Assembly (NCBI GenBank): GCA_964655775.1
Contig: CAZZNQ010000071.1
Coordinates: forward strand, 1 to 21,018
DNA length: 21,018 nucleotides
Source of the DNA: CAZZNQ01 sp964655775
Lineage (GTDB): Bacteria; Planctomycetota; Brocadiia; SM23-32
Reading direction: 5' to 3'
Shown here: positions 13,863-20,640 of the stretch, piece after piece
Layout: each line of letters opens with the position of its first letter
How positions within the stretch are numbered: position 1 is the stretch's first letter
Program-made: the position numbers and the translations under genes
The notes under the pieces: generated by a model
What the model was told of the DNA's origin: nothing
Databases searched by the model: none
The model's input: only the letters and a program-made list of their open reading frames with translations

Positions 13863-14815
13863 TCGACGGCTGCTCGCAGTTCCGCAAGAGCAGCAGAATC
13901 TTCAACCGTCGCGGCGTCGAGTTCATAGGGACCGTGGTTCAGCAGATAGGCGTTAATCAACGTCCGATCGGTGAACGGTACGGGGGCAAGGCCGGCCCTC
14001 ATCATCCGGTCCAGTTCGGGATGCCCCGCAGCTACCCAATAGACGAACGCGGCGTCAAAAGCCGTATCGCTAGCGCCGGTGCGACCGACGATCCTGACCT
14101 CCACCCACTGATTGACGACGAGCGATTTCAGGAGCCTCTCCGCCCCCTGGGCGTCGGCCCCCGCTTTGAGTTTCACACCGGCCAATCGGATAAGGGAGTC
14201 CACATGACCCAAGGTCAAGGGCCCCACCACTCGGTTAACGAGCAGTTGTTCCGGTGCTGCCGATTCGCTCGGAGCACTTGCGCTGACGATCTGATAGGGA
14301 TACTCAAACTCGAATTCCGACCGAGGATTCTTCCTCCTCCACCAGGCTATCCAGCGTGACTGATCCATGCCGAAGTCCTCGCCCGTCAGCGACTCAAGAA
14401 GGTCGGCTATCTCCCCGTGAGCACGCTCAGCCGGGTGGTCCAATCCCTTGATGAGGTACGGCACTGCACTCTTCTCACCTATGCGGCCCAAGTAGATAGC
14501 CGCGTTCAGCCACACATACGAGTCATCGCTCTGGAGCAGGTCCAGGGCTTTTGCCTTGCCAACTGGGTCTCCCCGTTCAGTCAGTAGAGAAAGAGCGACA
14601 AGGACCGTATCGCGGTCGTTGCTGGAGAGCGCAGCCAATAGGTCTTCAGAATCTCCAGCAGCAAGGCCCGCCAGTTCATCGGCCGATGCCTTTGCTGGCG
14701 CCGCAGCCTGCGGAGCATCCTCCCCCTGCTGCTCTTCGCAAGACATCAGGATGGCCAGGCCGCCGATAAGCAATGCAGCAGCGACAGCAGGGGCCAACAT
14801 GACAATCCTCTTCAT
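13859..14815 (-). CDS. HEAT-repeat lipoprotein with possible degenerate SNase-like C-terminal domain
   Basis: From the ATG at 14815 (AAGGAG six bases upstream) the product is 318 aa. It has a lipoprotein signal ending LAILMSC with the lipid-bearing Cys at 26, then an Ala/Gln-rich linker. HEAT-like helices follow at about 45-150, including LLAALSSNDRDTVLVALSLL, SDDSYVWLNAAIYLGRIGE and SAVPYLIKGLDHPAERAHGE. They end in LTGEDFGMDQSRWIAWWR, a closing motif of similar planctomycete proteins. The C-terminal part (about 195-315) recalls staphylococcal-nuclease-like OB folds: VNRVVG..., SLIRLAGVKLKAG, LKSLVVNQWVEVRIV, FVYWV, INAYLLNHGPYEL. The Arg expected before the FVYWV strand is absent (DAA), so catalysis is unlikely. 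The SNase comparison is my inference. It sits in the middle of the compact operon and overlaps the 45-aa gene by 4 bp. Confidence 0.8.
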   Translation of the reverse strand: MKRIVMLAPAVAAALLIGGLAILMSCEEQQGEDAPQAAAPAKASADELAGLAAGDSEDLLAALSSNDRDTVLVALSLLTERGDPVGKAKALDLLQSDDSYVWLNAAIYLGRIGEKSAVPYLIKGLDHPAERAHGEIADLLESLTGEDFGMDQSRWIAWWRRKNPRSEFEFEYPYQIVSASAPSESAAPEQLLVNRVVGPLTLGHVDSLIRLAGVKLKAGADAQGAERLLKSLVVNQWVEVRIVGRTGASDTAFDAAFVYWVAAGHPELDRMMRAGLAPVPFTDRTLINAYLLNHGPYELDAATVEDSAALAELRAAVE

Positions 14816-14841
14816 TGTGTACTCCTTGCCACTCCAATGCA

Positions 14842-14910
14842 TCACTGCGTGTCCGCGATTCGCCCTACTATCTGCACCAACCTCTCGATAAATGTGAAGG
14901 CTCTGCGCAT
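14842..14910 (-). CDS. 22-residue amphipathic micro-ORF
   Basis: The ATG at 14910 has GAGGAG seven bases upstream, formed by the end of the preceding 36-aa frame, and a spacing of four bases from that frame's stop. The peptide starts MRRAFTFIERLVQIVGRI and ends ADTQ. It could form an amphipathic helix with Phe, Ile, Leu and Val on one face and Arg, Glu and Gln on the other. It ends 26 bp before the lipoprotein ATG. It may be a real small protein or a leader frame that controls the lipoprotein. Not recognised. Confidence 0.4.
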   Translation of the reverse strand: MRRAFTFIERLVQIVGRIADTQ

Positions 14911-14914
14911 CTGA

Positions 14915-15025
14915 TCACTCCTCAGGAACCAGTACGTCGGCCTGCCTCGCATCGCTGTCCCTACGCGGCTCCGTCGGACCCGGGTAGTACCTCATGAACT
15001 GGAGGACCTCGCGCCTGCAGTTCAC
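14915..15025 (-). CDS. 36-residue micro-ORF coupled to the two-TM protein gene
   Basis: The GTG start at 15025 overlaps the upstream gene's stop by GTGA, a common coupling pattern. The product begins MNCRREVLQFMRYYPGP and ends with a polar, acidic tail (DVLVPEE). An internal ATG at residue 11 could instead start a 26-residue peptide. Its first residues faintly recall the start of zinc-binding anti-sigma domains, but the expected HxxxCxxC pattern is absent. Not recognised; support comes only from the tight packing. Confidence 0.38.
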   Translation of the reverse strand: MNCRREVLQFMRYYPGPTEPRRDSDARQADVLVPEE

Positions 15026-15456
15026 ATCCCCTTCGGCCGACGCCGCAGAAGCAGCGTCACGCTAACAATCAGGGCCGTCGCAATCGCTCCCAGACAGAGC
15101 ACCAGCCTGCCCGATCGTACCCGATGAGCCGTGACCACGATCGGGTATGGCGGCCGCCCGCCGTCCGCTGCCATCCCTGCCTGCAGCACTGCATACCGGT
15201 ACAGCAAGCCATCGTACCGTCCGGAGCGCATTGTCTCATAGTCGTCGAGGTGTGCAGCCAGAGCGGGGTAACGGCCCCTTTCCCCGACCGGCCGCCAGCC
15301 TTGCCACTCGATCCGGCGCTCGTTTCGGGACGGCTCGAACAGAGAGTCCGCAAAGGCCACAGGGGCAAAGGCTAGGTACAGGACGAGCGCGCCGCCCGCG
15401 CCGATAGCCAGGGCGCAGGAAGCTACCCCGATTCGGGTCGGTGTTATCCGTCGCAC
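15022..15456 (-). CDS. Hypothetical two-TM envelope protein, first gene of the compact operon
   Basis: The 144-residue product begins MRRITPTRIGVASCALAIGA and has an N-terminal TM helix (about 11-35). A polar middle domain follows (about 36-112; ERRIEWQGWRPVGERGRYPA, then LDDYETMRSGRYDGLLYRYA), then a second TM helix (about 115-137) and a basic RRRPKGM end. The topology suggests both ends in the cytoplasm and the middle domain in the periplasm. The GTG at 15456 lacks a clear ribosome binding site, so the start is uncertain. A strong promoter lies about 70-95 bp upstream. Its stop overlaps the 36-aa micro-ORF by GTGA. No family recognised. Confidence 0.65.
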   Translation of the reverse strand: MRRITPTRIGVASCALAIGAGGALVLYLAFAPVAFADSLFEPSRNERRIEWQGWRPVGERGRYPALAAHLDDYETMRSGRYDGLLYRYAVLQAGMAADGGRPPYPIVVTAHRVRSGRLVLCLGAIATALIVSVTLLLRRRPKGM

Positions 15457-15523
15457 GGCTGCAGTCGTCTCGGTCTCTCACCCCAACTCACGCTGTATCG
15501 AGCGCAGGTCCTCAACCAGGGGC

Positions 15524-15551
15524 ATTATAGGAATCCCCGCGAATGCGTCAA
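15524..15551 (-). promoter_or_regulatory. Sigma70-type promoter of the compact operon
   Basis: Minus strand TTGACG (15546-15551), 16 bp, perfect TATAAT (15524-15529). The predicted start is near 15517, leaving a leader of about 60 nt before the GTG at 15456. It lies 26 bp after the stop of the sialidase-like gene and so separates the two transcription units. Confidence 0.62.
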
Positions 15552-15576
15552 GACTGAACAGGCGCGGAGACCAACG

Positions 15577-16665
15577 TCACCCACCGAGGATGGCGACGAT
15601 CTCATGACGGGGGACGCGGTTCACGACCAGGGGTTGGGAATCGTCCGGCTGGGACTGCTGCCAGGTGACCAGGTACTCCTCCCCCGCGTCGAAGACGGAC
15701 ACGTAGCGGCTGCAGCCGGTGCCGTGCGGCGAGACGAACGCCGGCGAATCAACCGAAAGGCGCTCAAGCTGCGGGAACTCATCGTCCAGCCCCACGGCGA
15801 GTCCGCCGATCTCCTCGCACGAGTAGCCGCGCGGGCGGCCGGCGTCGCTGTGGTCGTGGATGCATTCGGCGCCGTCGTAGAAGTACAGGGCGACCGACGG
15901 CAGATCGGCAAGGAGGCCGACCTGCGGCAGGGGCAGGCGCGCGGTGACGCGGCTGACGGCAACGTCCCAGACGGGTCCACGGGGAAGCAGATCGGGACAG
16001 ATGGGCGTGCACGTGCCGTCCGCGTTCCGCCGTGCGAGGCCGGTATTGGAGCTGGTCCAACTGAAGGGATGATGGCAGTAGATGATGAAGGACTCGTCGC
16101 CTATATCGAAGGCAATCGGATCCTTGACGTGGAGCCGCGCTGGATGGTCTTCCGACAGCAGCGGCTCGGGCCGCGCCGAAGAGAGTGCCTCGGCGGTGTC
16201 GGCGCGGAGGACATCGATGCTCCAGACACCGGTGCCGGGCTTCTGGAACGACCGAAAACGCTCGGGATAAGGCGCTTCCTTCTCGGTGGAGACGATGAGC
16301 TCGATGCCGTCCTCCACCGGATGGAGTGACGCGCCCTCTATGGAAAGCACCTTCGTGCCCTCGGGCGCGAGGTCCTGCTTGAGCAACGACACGACGGGCT
16401 CGAAGCTCCGACCGCCGTCGGTGGAACGCAGCACGGCCAGTTCTGCGCCGCGCGGACCGGCCTCGATGCCCACGCGCGAATCTCCGCCGTTGCGGTAGCG
16501 CCCGCAGAGCAGAAGAGCACCGTCGTGGTCGCGGCAGATGTCCCCGCCGCCGAACCAGAAGCCCTTCTCGTCGGCGCGCGGCTTGATGAGGGGAACGGCC
16601 TCGCCCTGGTCGACAAGTCGGGCGCCGACCTTTCTCAGCGCTCCAACGATCCCGGGTGGGAACAT
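15577..16665 (-). CDS. Sialidase-like / BNR beta-propeller protein (putative glycoside hydrolase)
   Basis: From the ATG at 16665 (GGAG upstream) the product is 362 aa. It has one clear Asp-box, STDGGRSFEP (81-90), the hallmark of BNR/sialidase-type propellers. Around it are repeated strand motifs such as GGGDICRDHDGALLLCGRYR (39-58), IELIVSTEKEAPYPERF, LHVKDPIAFDIGDESFIIYC and YLVTWQQSQ, spaced as propeller blades. No signal peptide is visible, so it may be cytoplasmic or the target of another route. No complete Arg triad of true sialidases was identified, and the substrate is unknown. It follows the foldase gene by 43 bp in the same direction, but the two functions show no obvious link. Confidence 0.7.
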   Translation of the reverse strand: MFPPGIVGALRKVGARLVDQGEAVPLIKPRADEKGFWFGGGDICRDHDGALLLCGRYRNGGDSRVGIEAGPRGAELAVLRSTDGGRSFEPVVSLLKQDLAPEGTKVLSIEGASLHPVEDGIELIVSTEKEAPYPERFRSFQKPGTGVWSIDVLRADTAEALSSARPEPLLSEDHPARLHVKDPIAFDIGDESFIIYCHHPFSWTSSNTGLARRNADGTCTPICPDLLPRGPVWDVAVSRVTARLPLPQVGLLADLPSVALYFYDGAECIHDHSDAGRPRGYSCEEIGGLAVGLDDEFPQLERLSVDSPAFVSPHGTGCSRYVSVFDAGEEYLVTWQQSQPDDSQPLVVNRVPRHEIVAILGG

Positions 16666-16708
16666 GGTTCTCCTTCGAGTTGGGGTGCGCCTTGGATCCG
16701 GTGGCCTT

Positions 16709-17707
16709 TCAGGGCGCGTCAGTCCGAGAGACCGCGTCCGGCTCGGGGACGACGTACTCGATCTGCCCTTTGCGTCGCAGGTCGTCAACCAGGTTCCGGC
16801 GGGCCCGAGCACGCTTCTCAGCGAGCAGCTTCGCAGAGATGTCGGCCTGGACCTCGTCGAAGGGACGCACACCGGCCGGCCGGACCTCCTCAAGCCGGGC
16901 GATAGAGAAGCCACCCGCTATCTCGCGAACGTCCGAGGTCTGCCCGACCTCCAGCCGCTCCACCGCGGGCGGCAGCCAATCGGGCTCCGATTCCGGCACC
17001 TGCACCGTGTGCAACCCACCGGAACCGCCATCCGGAAGGTATTCGCCTGCTACTGTCTCAAACTCCTTTCCGGCAAGCACTTGAGACAGGACAAGCTCGG
17101 CCTCGGCACGGCACGCGGCCTGTTCCGACTCATCCACCACAGGGATGAACGCCTGGCGGTAGATAACGGTCCTGGGCGTTGTGAACTCCTCGGGATGCGC
17201 ATTGTAGTAGCGGCGGATCTCGGCAGGCGAGACACTCAGCTTGGCCTGCGCCTCGTCCCAGAGGAACTTGCCGATCAGCACCTCGTCCGTTTGGATCTGT
17301 TTGAACTCGTCGACGGTTAGCCCCAGTGCCGCAAGCTGCGCGGCCGCCTTCAGCTTGGAGCCGCTCCGCTCCTCGAACTTCCGGTATTCCTCGTCGGCTA
17401 GGTTCTTCAGCGACGTCGAGATCGACTCCTCGCCGAGGTATTCGGTCTCCGCCGCCTGGAGGAGCAGGCGCCGATCGATCAGATCCTCCAGCGCGCGGCT
17501 CCGGTCGAACACGCCGGTGGTGACCGAGTCCTGCTCCGCCGCGAGCCGGGCATAGAACACCCGCACGTGGCGGTCGAGGTCGGCCCGCGTGATCGCCTGG
17601 CCGTTCACCCGCGCCAGCACCTGCCCGTCCGGCTCCTGGGCTCCCGCGCCTGCAGCCGCGAGGACAGCCAGCACCAGGCGAAGCACGATGTAGGTTGTCG
17701 CATGCAT
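16709..17707 (-). CDS. SurA/PrsA-like peptidylprolyl isomerase (parvulin type)
   Basis: This 332-aa secreted foldase has a signal peptide (MHATTYIVLRLVLAVLAAAG, ending AGA at about 23). A chaperone-like N-terminal domain follows (VLARVNGQAITRADLDRH, then ALEDLIDRRLLLQAAETEYL and an EEYRKFEERSGSK helix). The parvulin-type region is at about 168-265, with TPRTVIYRQAFIPV, a glycine-rich GGSGGLHTV loop, and LEVGQTSDVREIAGGFSIAR. It should help fold envelope proteins in the periplasm. The usual parvulin HARHIL/HILV motif is replaced by YRQAFIPV, so isomerase activity may be weak. The ATG at 17707 has no strong ribosome binding site. It lies 47 bp after dinB and 43 bp before the BNR gene. Confidence 0.85.
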   Translation of the reverse strand: MHATTYIVLRLVLAVLAAAGAGAQEPDGQVLARVNGQAITRADLDRHVRVFYARLAAEQDSVTTGVFDRSRALEDLIDRRLLLQAAETEYLGEESISTSLKNLADEEYRKFEERSGSKLKAAAQLAALGLTVDEFKQIQTDEVLIGKFLWDEAQAKLSVSPAEIRRYYNAHPEEFTTPRTVIYRQAFIPVVDESEQAACRAEAELVLSQVLAGKEFETVAGEYLPDGGSGGLHTVQVPESEPDWLPPAVERLEVGQTSDVREIAGGFSIARLEEVRPAGVRPFDEVQADISAKLLAEKRARARRNLVDDLRRKGQIEYVVPEPDAVSRTDAP

Positions 17708-17754
17708 GCCGATATGGTAACAGCCCGCCGAAGGCAGATCGAGGGCCGCCACAC

Positions 17755-19122
17755 TCAGCGCGTCGGCGTGGGCGACGATTCCGGCATGACCGGCCGACTT
17801 TGCTCCGCCTCGTATCTGTAGAGATCGATCGACGGGCCGCGCTGGACCGTGCGGAAACCGAACCTGTCCCGGAGCGCATCCAGGCACCGGTCGAGGCGCC
17901 GGCACCGCTCCGGACCGTCGTCGAACAGCGAGCGCTGCCACGCTCCGGCGGGACGCAGGTCCGTCAGCCCGACCCCCACCAGCCGCAGTCGCCGGTTGCG
18001 CCGCCAGCGCGTCCCGAACAGCGCGCGCACCGCCTCGAAGATCGCCGTGTCCTCGTCCGTGTGGACTCCGAGGGAGCGCGAGCACTGCACGGTCGCCTGG
18101 TCCTCGTAACGCATTTTCAGCCGCACGGTGCGGCCCCGCAGGCCCTGCCGACGAAGCGCCCTGCCGAGCCGCTCCGTCAGGTAGAACAGCATAGACGTGA
18201 CGAACTCGGCGTCGTTCGACGGCGTCCAGAACGTGGTCTCGCGGCTGATGCTTTTCGGGTAGTTCGCGCCCATTCCGCCGTCCTGATACTGCGCACCGGG
18301 ATCCTCGCCGCGCAGGATGCGGAACAGCGCATCCCCTCGCGCGTCGCCGAAGACATCCCGGAGGGCCTCCCGCGGAATCCGGCGCGCCTGCTCGACGGTG
18401 CGCACATTCCAGCGCAGCAGACGGCTGCGCGTCGCCCGGCCCAGCCCCGGCAGCTCGCCCAGGTCACACCCGGCCACAAACTCCGCCTCTGATCCCGCCT
18501 GGACCACGGCCGTCCCGTTCGGCTTGCACGCGCCCGATGCCAGCTTCGCCACCAACCGGTTCGCCCCCACACCCACCGACAGCGTGAGCCCCGTCTTCTC
18601 GCGCACGGCCCGTTTCGCCCAGAGCGCCACCGCCACGGCCCAGCGGCACTCTCGGGGCAGCATCCGCCTCGCCTCGACGGGCACCGCTCGGGCCTCGCTG
18701 CGGCGGTAGACGCCCGGCTGCACGCACTCGAACGGCAGCCTCGCCACCGGACGCGCGCCCCACGTGCCATACATCCGCTCGCACCCGGCGAGGTCGACGC
18801 ACACCTCGTCCAGCGACATCTGCTGTACGGACGGGCTGAGCGACGACAGCACCTCGAACGCCTCCCCCGCCACGCGGTTGTACTCGTCATGGTCCGGGGC
18901 AAGGTAGACCGCATCCGCGCAGAACTCCCGCGCGCGCTGGATCGGCATCCCAGCCTTGAGCCCATGCCGACGCGCCTCATAGGAGGCCGACGCCACCACG
19001 CCGCGCCCGCCTATCCCGCCCCCGACGACGACCGGGCTGCCCCTCAGCTCGGGCCTGCGGACCTGCTCCAGCGAGGCGAAGAACGCGTCGATATCCGCGT
19101 GAATGAGGTAACCGGCGGCCAC
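17755..19122 (-). CDS. dinB: Y-family DNA polymerase IV (DinB) with an internal insertion
   Basis: DinB carries out translesion DNA synthesis. From the GTG at 19122 (AAAGGAG five bases upstream) the product is 455 aa, above the usual 350-420. Motifs are YLIHADIDAFFASLEQ (metal Asp10, Asp12 region), ASYEARRHGLKAGMP (46-60), QMSLDEVCVDLAG (101-113; D105, E106), TGLTLSVGVGANRLVAKLAS (177-196), the HhH region DLGELPGLGRATRSRLL, and a clamp-binding QRSLF near the C-terminus. Between CERMYG (119) and WAVAVALWAKRAV (161) is an insertion of about 40 residues not expected in E. coli DinB. A TTG at 19140 is an alternative start without a suitably placed ribosome binding site. It is divergent from the URO-D gene and has a strong promoter; no clear LexA box is seen. 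Confidence 0.93.
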   Translation of the reverse strand: MAAGYLIHADIDAFFASLEQVRRPELRGSPVVVGGGIGGRGVVASASYEARRHGLKAGMPIQRAREFCADAVYLAPDHDEYNRVAGEAFEVLSSLSPSVQQMSLDEVCVDLAGCERMYGTWGARPVARLPFECVQPGVYRRSEARAVPVEARRMLPRECRWAVAVALWAKRAVREKTGLTLSVGVGANRLVAKLASGACKPNGTAVVQAGSEAEFVAGCDLGELPGLGRATRSRLLRWNVRTVEQARRIPREALRDVFGDARGDALFRILRGEDPGAQYQDGGMGANYPKSISRETTFWTPSNDAEFVTSMLFYLTERLGRALRRQGLRGRTVRLKMRYEDQATVQCSRSLGVHTDEDTAIFEAVRALFGTRWRRNRRLRLVGVGLTDLRPAGAWQRSLFDDGPERCRRLDRCLDALRDRFGFRTVQRGPSIDLYRYEAEQSRPVMPESSPTPTR

Positions 19123-19166
19123 GTCCACTCCTTTCTGCAACCGACCAGTAAGCTGGCACTAGAGTA

Positions 19167-19195
19167 ACTATACACCTGAACGGATACCGTGTCAA
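19167..19195 (-). promoter_or_regulatory. Sigma70-type promoter of dinB
   Basis: Minus strand TTGACA (19190-19195), 17 bp, TATAGT (19167-19172), with the predicted start about 38-40 bp before the GTG. Neither CTGTN8ACAG nor GAACN4GTTC is present around it, so SOS control is not visible. Confidence 0.65.
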
Positions 19196-19222
19196 GCCCC
19201 GTTCGCTGATTTGTCCTTTCGC

Positions 19223-19251
19223 GTGACAGCAGTCCTCCGACCTCCCATAAT
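19223..19251 (+). promoter_or_regulatory. Sigma70-type promoter of the URO-D gene
   Basis: GTGACA (19223-19228), 17 bp, CATAAT (19246-19251), with each hexamer differing from consensus by one base. The predicted start is about 24 nt before the ATG at 19282. Confidence 0.55.
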
Positions 19252-19281
19252 GTGCCCCAACACCTCACAGGAGCCCGAGCC

Positions 19282-20373
19282 ATGCCCGCCCTCACCCGCC
19301 GCGAACGCCTGGAGCGCTGCTACCGCCACCAACCCGTCGACAGGCCCGCCATCTACTGCATGCGCCTGTTCCCGACCGACGATCCCAGCTACGATTCCAC
19401 GCGCGCCTACGTCGACCGCCACACCGCCCTCAAGGGCCGCTGGGCCACGTCGATCTGCGAGACGCCCTACCCGACCGAGACCCGGCGCGAACCACATTCC
19501 GAGGACTGGGAGCGGGAGATCACCTTCATCCACACCCCCGCCGGCCCGCTCGAGAAGTCCAGCCTCGTCAGCCTCAAGGGCCAGCCCGGCCTGCACCAGA
19601 CCTATTACGTTAAGAGCCGCGAAGACGCCGAGAAGTACCTCTCCCTCCCGATGCCCGAGCTCACCGGCGACGTCTCACTCCACTTCGAACGCCAGGCGCA
19701 GGTCGGCGACGCCGGCATCGCCGAAGCCGCCCTCGCCACCAATCCCGGCGGTTTCGCCGTCCAGCTCCTCGGCTCGGAGCGCTTCGCCCTGATGTCGGTC
19801 ACCGATCGCGACGTCATCCACGCCCTCTGCGAACGCCACATGCAGATCCTGCTCAACCGCGCCAAATACCTCCTCGACCGCGGCGTCGGGCCCTTTTTCA
19901 GCCTCGCGGGGCAGGAATACATCGTCCCGCCGCTCCACGGCCCCGCCGACTTCCGCGACTTCAACGTCCGCTACGACAAGCCCGTCCTCGACCTCATCCA
20001 CGACGCCGGCGGCTGCGTCCACATCCACTGTCACGGCTCCGTCAAGAAGGTCATCGACGATTTCGTCGCCATGGGCACCGACGTCCTCCACCCGTTCGAG
20101 CCACCGCCCCAGGGCGACATCCTCGCCTCCGAGGCCAAAGCCGCCGCGCGCGATCGCATGACGCTGGAGGGCAACATCCAGATCGACCGCTTCTACCGCT
20201 GCACGCCAGACCAGATCCGCGCCGAGACCCACGCCCTCCTGCGCGACGCCTTCGACGACGGGAAAGGGCTGATCGTCTGCGCCACCGCCTCGCCCTACAT
20301 CCGCGACAAGGGCGAGCACTTCCTCCAGCGCTTCCGCGCCATGTGCGAGGCCGTCTTCGCCGCCTCGAAGTGA
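19282..20373 (+). CDS. Uroporphyrinogen decarboxylase-superfamily protein (methyltransferase-like)
   Basis: The 363-aa product begins RRERLERCYRHQPVDRPAIY, the start of the URO-D superfamily (RERLLRALRGEPVDRPPV). The superfamily includes HemE and the cobamide-dependent MtaA/MtbA/CmuA methyltransferases. A TIM-barrel pattern is visible: SREDAEKYLSLP, a central GGFAVQLLGSERFALM, then DLIHDAGGCVHIHCHGSVKK (about 241-260), and MGTDVLHPFEPPPQGD. HemE's arginine-rich substrate motifs are absent. The HIHCHG segment resembles the zinc-binding part of MtaA-like enzymes (inference). The ATG at 19282 has AGGAG eight bases upstream. It is divergent from dinB and no partner corrinoid protein is adjacent, so the substrate is unknown. 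Confidence 0.88.
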   Translation: MPALTRRERLERCYRHQPVDRPAIYCMRLFPTDDPSYDSTRAYVDRHTALKGRWATSICETPYPTETRREPHSEDWEREITFIHTPAGPLEKSSLVSLKGQPGLHQTYYVKSREDAEKYLSLPMPELTGDVSLHFERQAQVGDAGIAEAALATNPGGFAVQLLGSERFALMSVTDRDVIHALCERHMQILLNRAKYLLDRGVGPFFSLAGQEYIVPPLHGPADFRDFNVRYDKPVLDLIHDAGGCVHIHCHGSVKKVIDDFVAMGTDVLHPFEPPPQGDILASEAKAAARDRMTLEGNIQIDRFYRCTPDQIRAETHALLRDAFDDGKGLIVCATASPYIRDKGEHFLQRFRAMCEAVFAASK

Positions 20374-20428
20374 CCGCATACCGGCGTGCGAAAACCACAG
20401 GACGGTTGTCGTTAGCGCTTTGCCTCCA

Positions 20429-20454
20429 GCCGCTTCTGACGGAATGGGTTCGTT
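20429..20454. repeat. Dispersed 26-bp repeat, copy 2
   Basis: It matches 10253-10278 at 22 of 26 positions, with both copies in intergenic DNA. It lies about 90 bp before the 30-bp tandem repeats. Its minus-strand shadow gives the same N-E-P-I-type peptide as copy 1. Confidence 0.5.
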
Positions 20455-20520
20455 TCGCAATCGGGCCGCCTTCGGGCCTGACCTCGTCCGATGCGGCCCG
20501 GTGAGATCCCGGTTCCAGGG

Positions 20521-20640
20521 CTTGGCTTCCGAAGTCTCGACGCAGACGGACTTGCCTTCCGACGTCGACCCGGAGGCGAGCTTGTTCTTTGAAGTCTCCA
20601 CGAAAGCCGGCCTTGTCCTCCAAGGCGTCGTGGAGAAGGA
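20521..20640. repeat. Imperfect 30-bp tandem repeat, three to four units
   Basis: Units start at 20521, 20551 and 20581, each beginning cttg and followed by a cc/tt-rich word and a gaagtctcgac-like core. A fourth, more diverged unit starts near 20612. On the minus strand one frame reads 10-residue steps ending VETSE / VETSK / STSE, so the repeat length is a multiple of three. Other frames are also open. I read this as an intergenic repeat cluster that produces spurious ORFs, not a gene. Confidence 0.65.

Noticed and set aside
19123..19281. SOS (LexA) box between dinB and the URO-D gene
   Set aside because: Neither the enterobacterial CTGTN8ACAG nor the GAACN4GTTC form is present. An unknown planctomycete operator cannot be ruled out.
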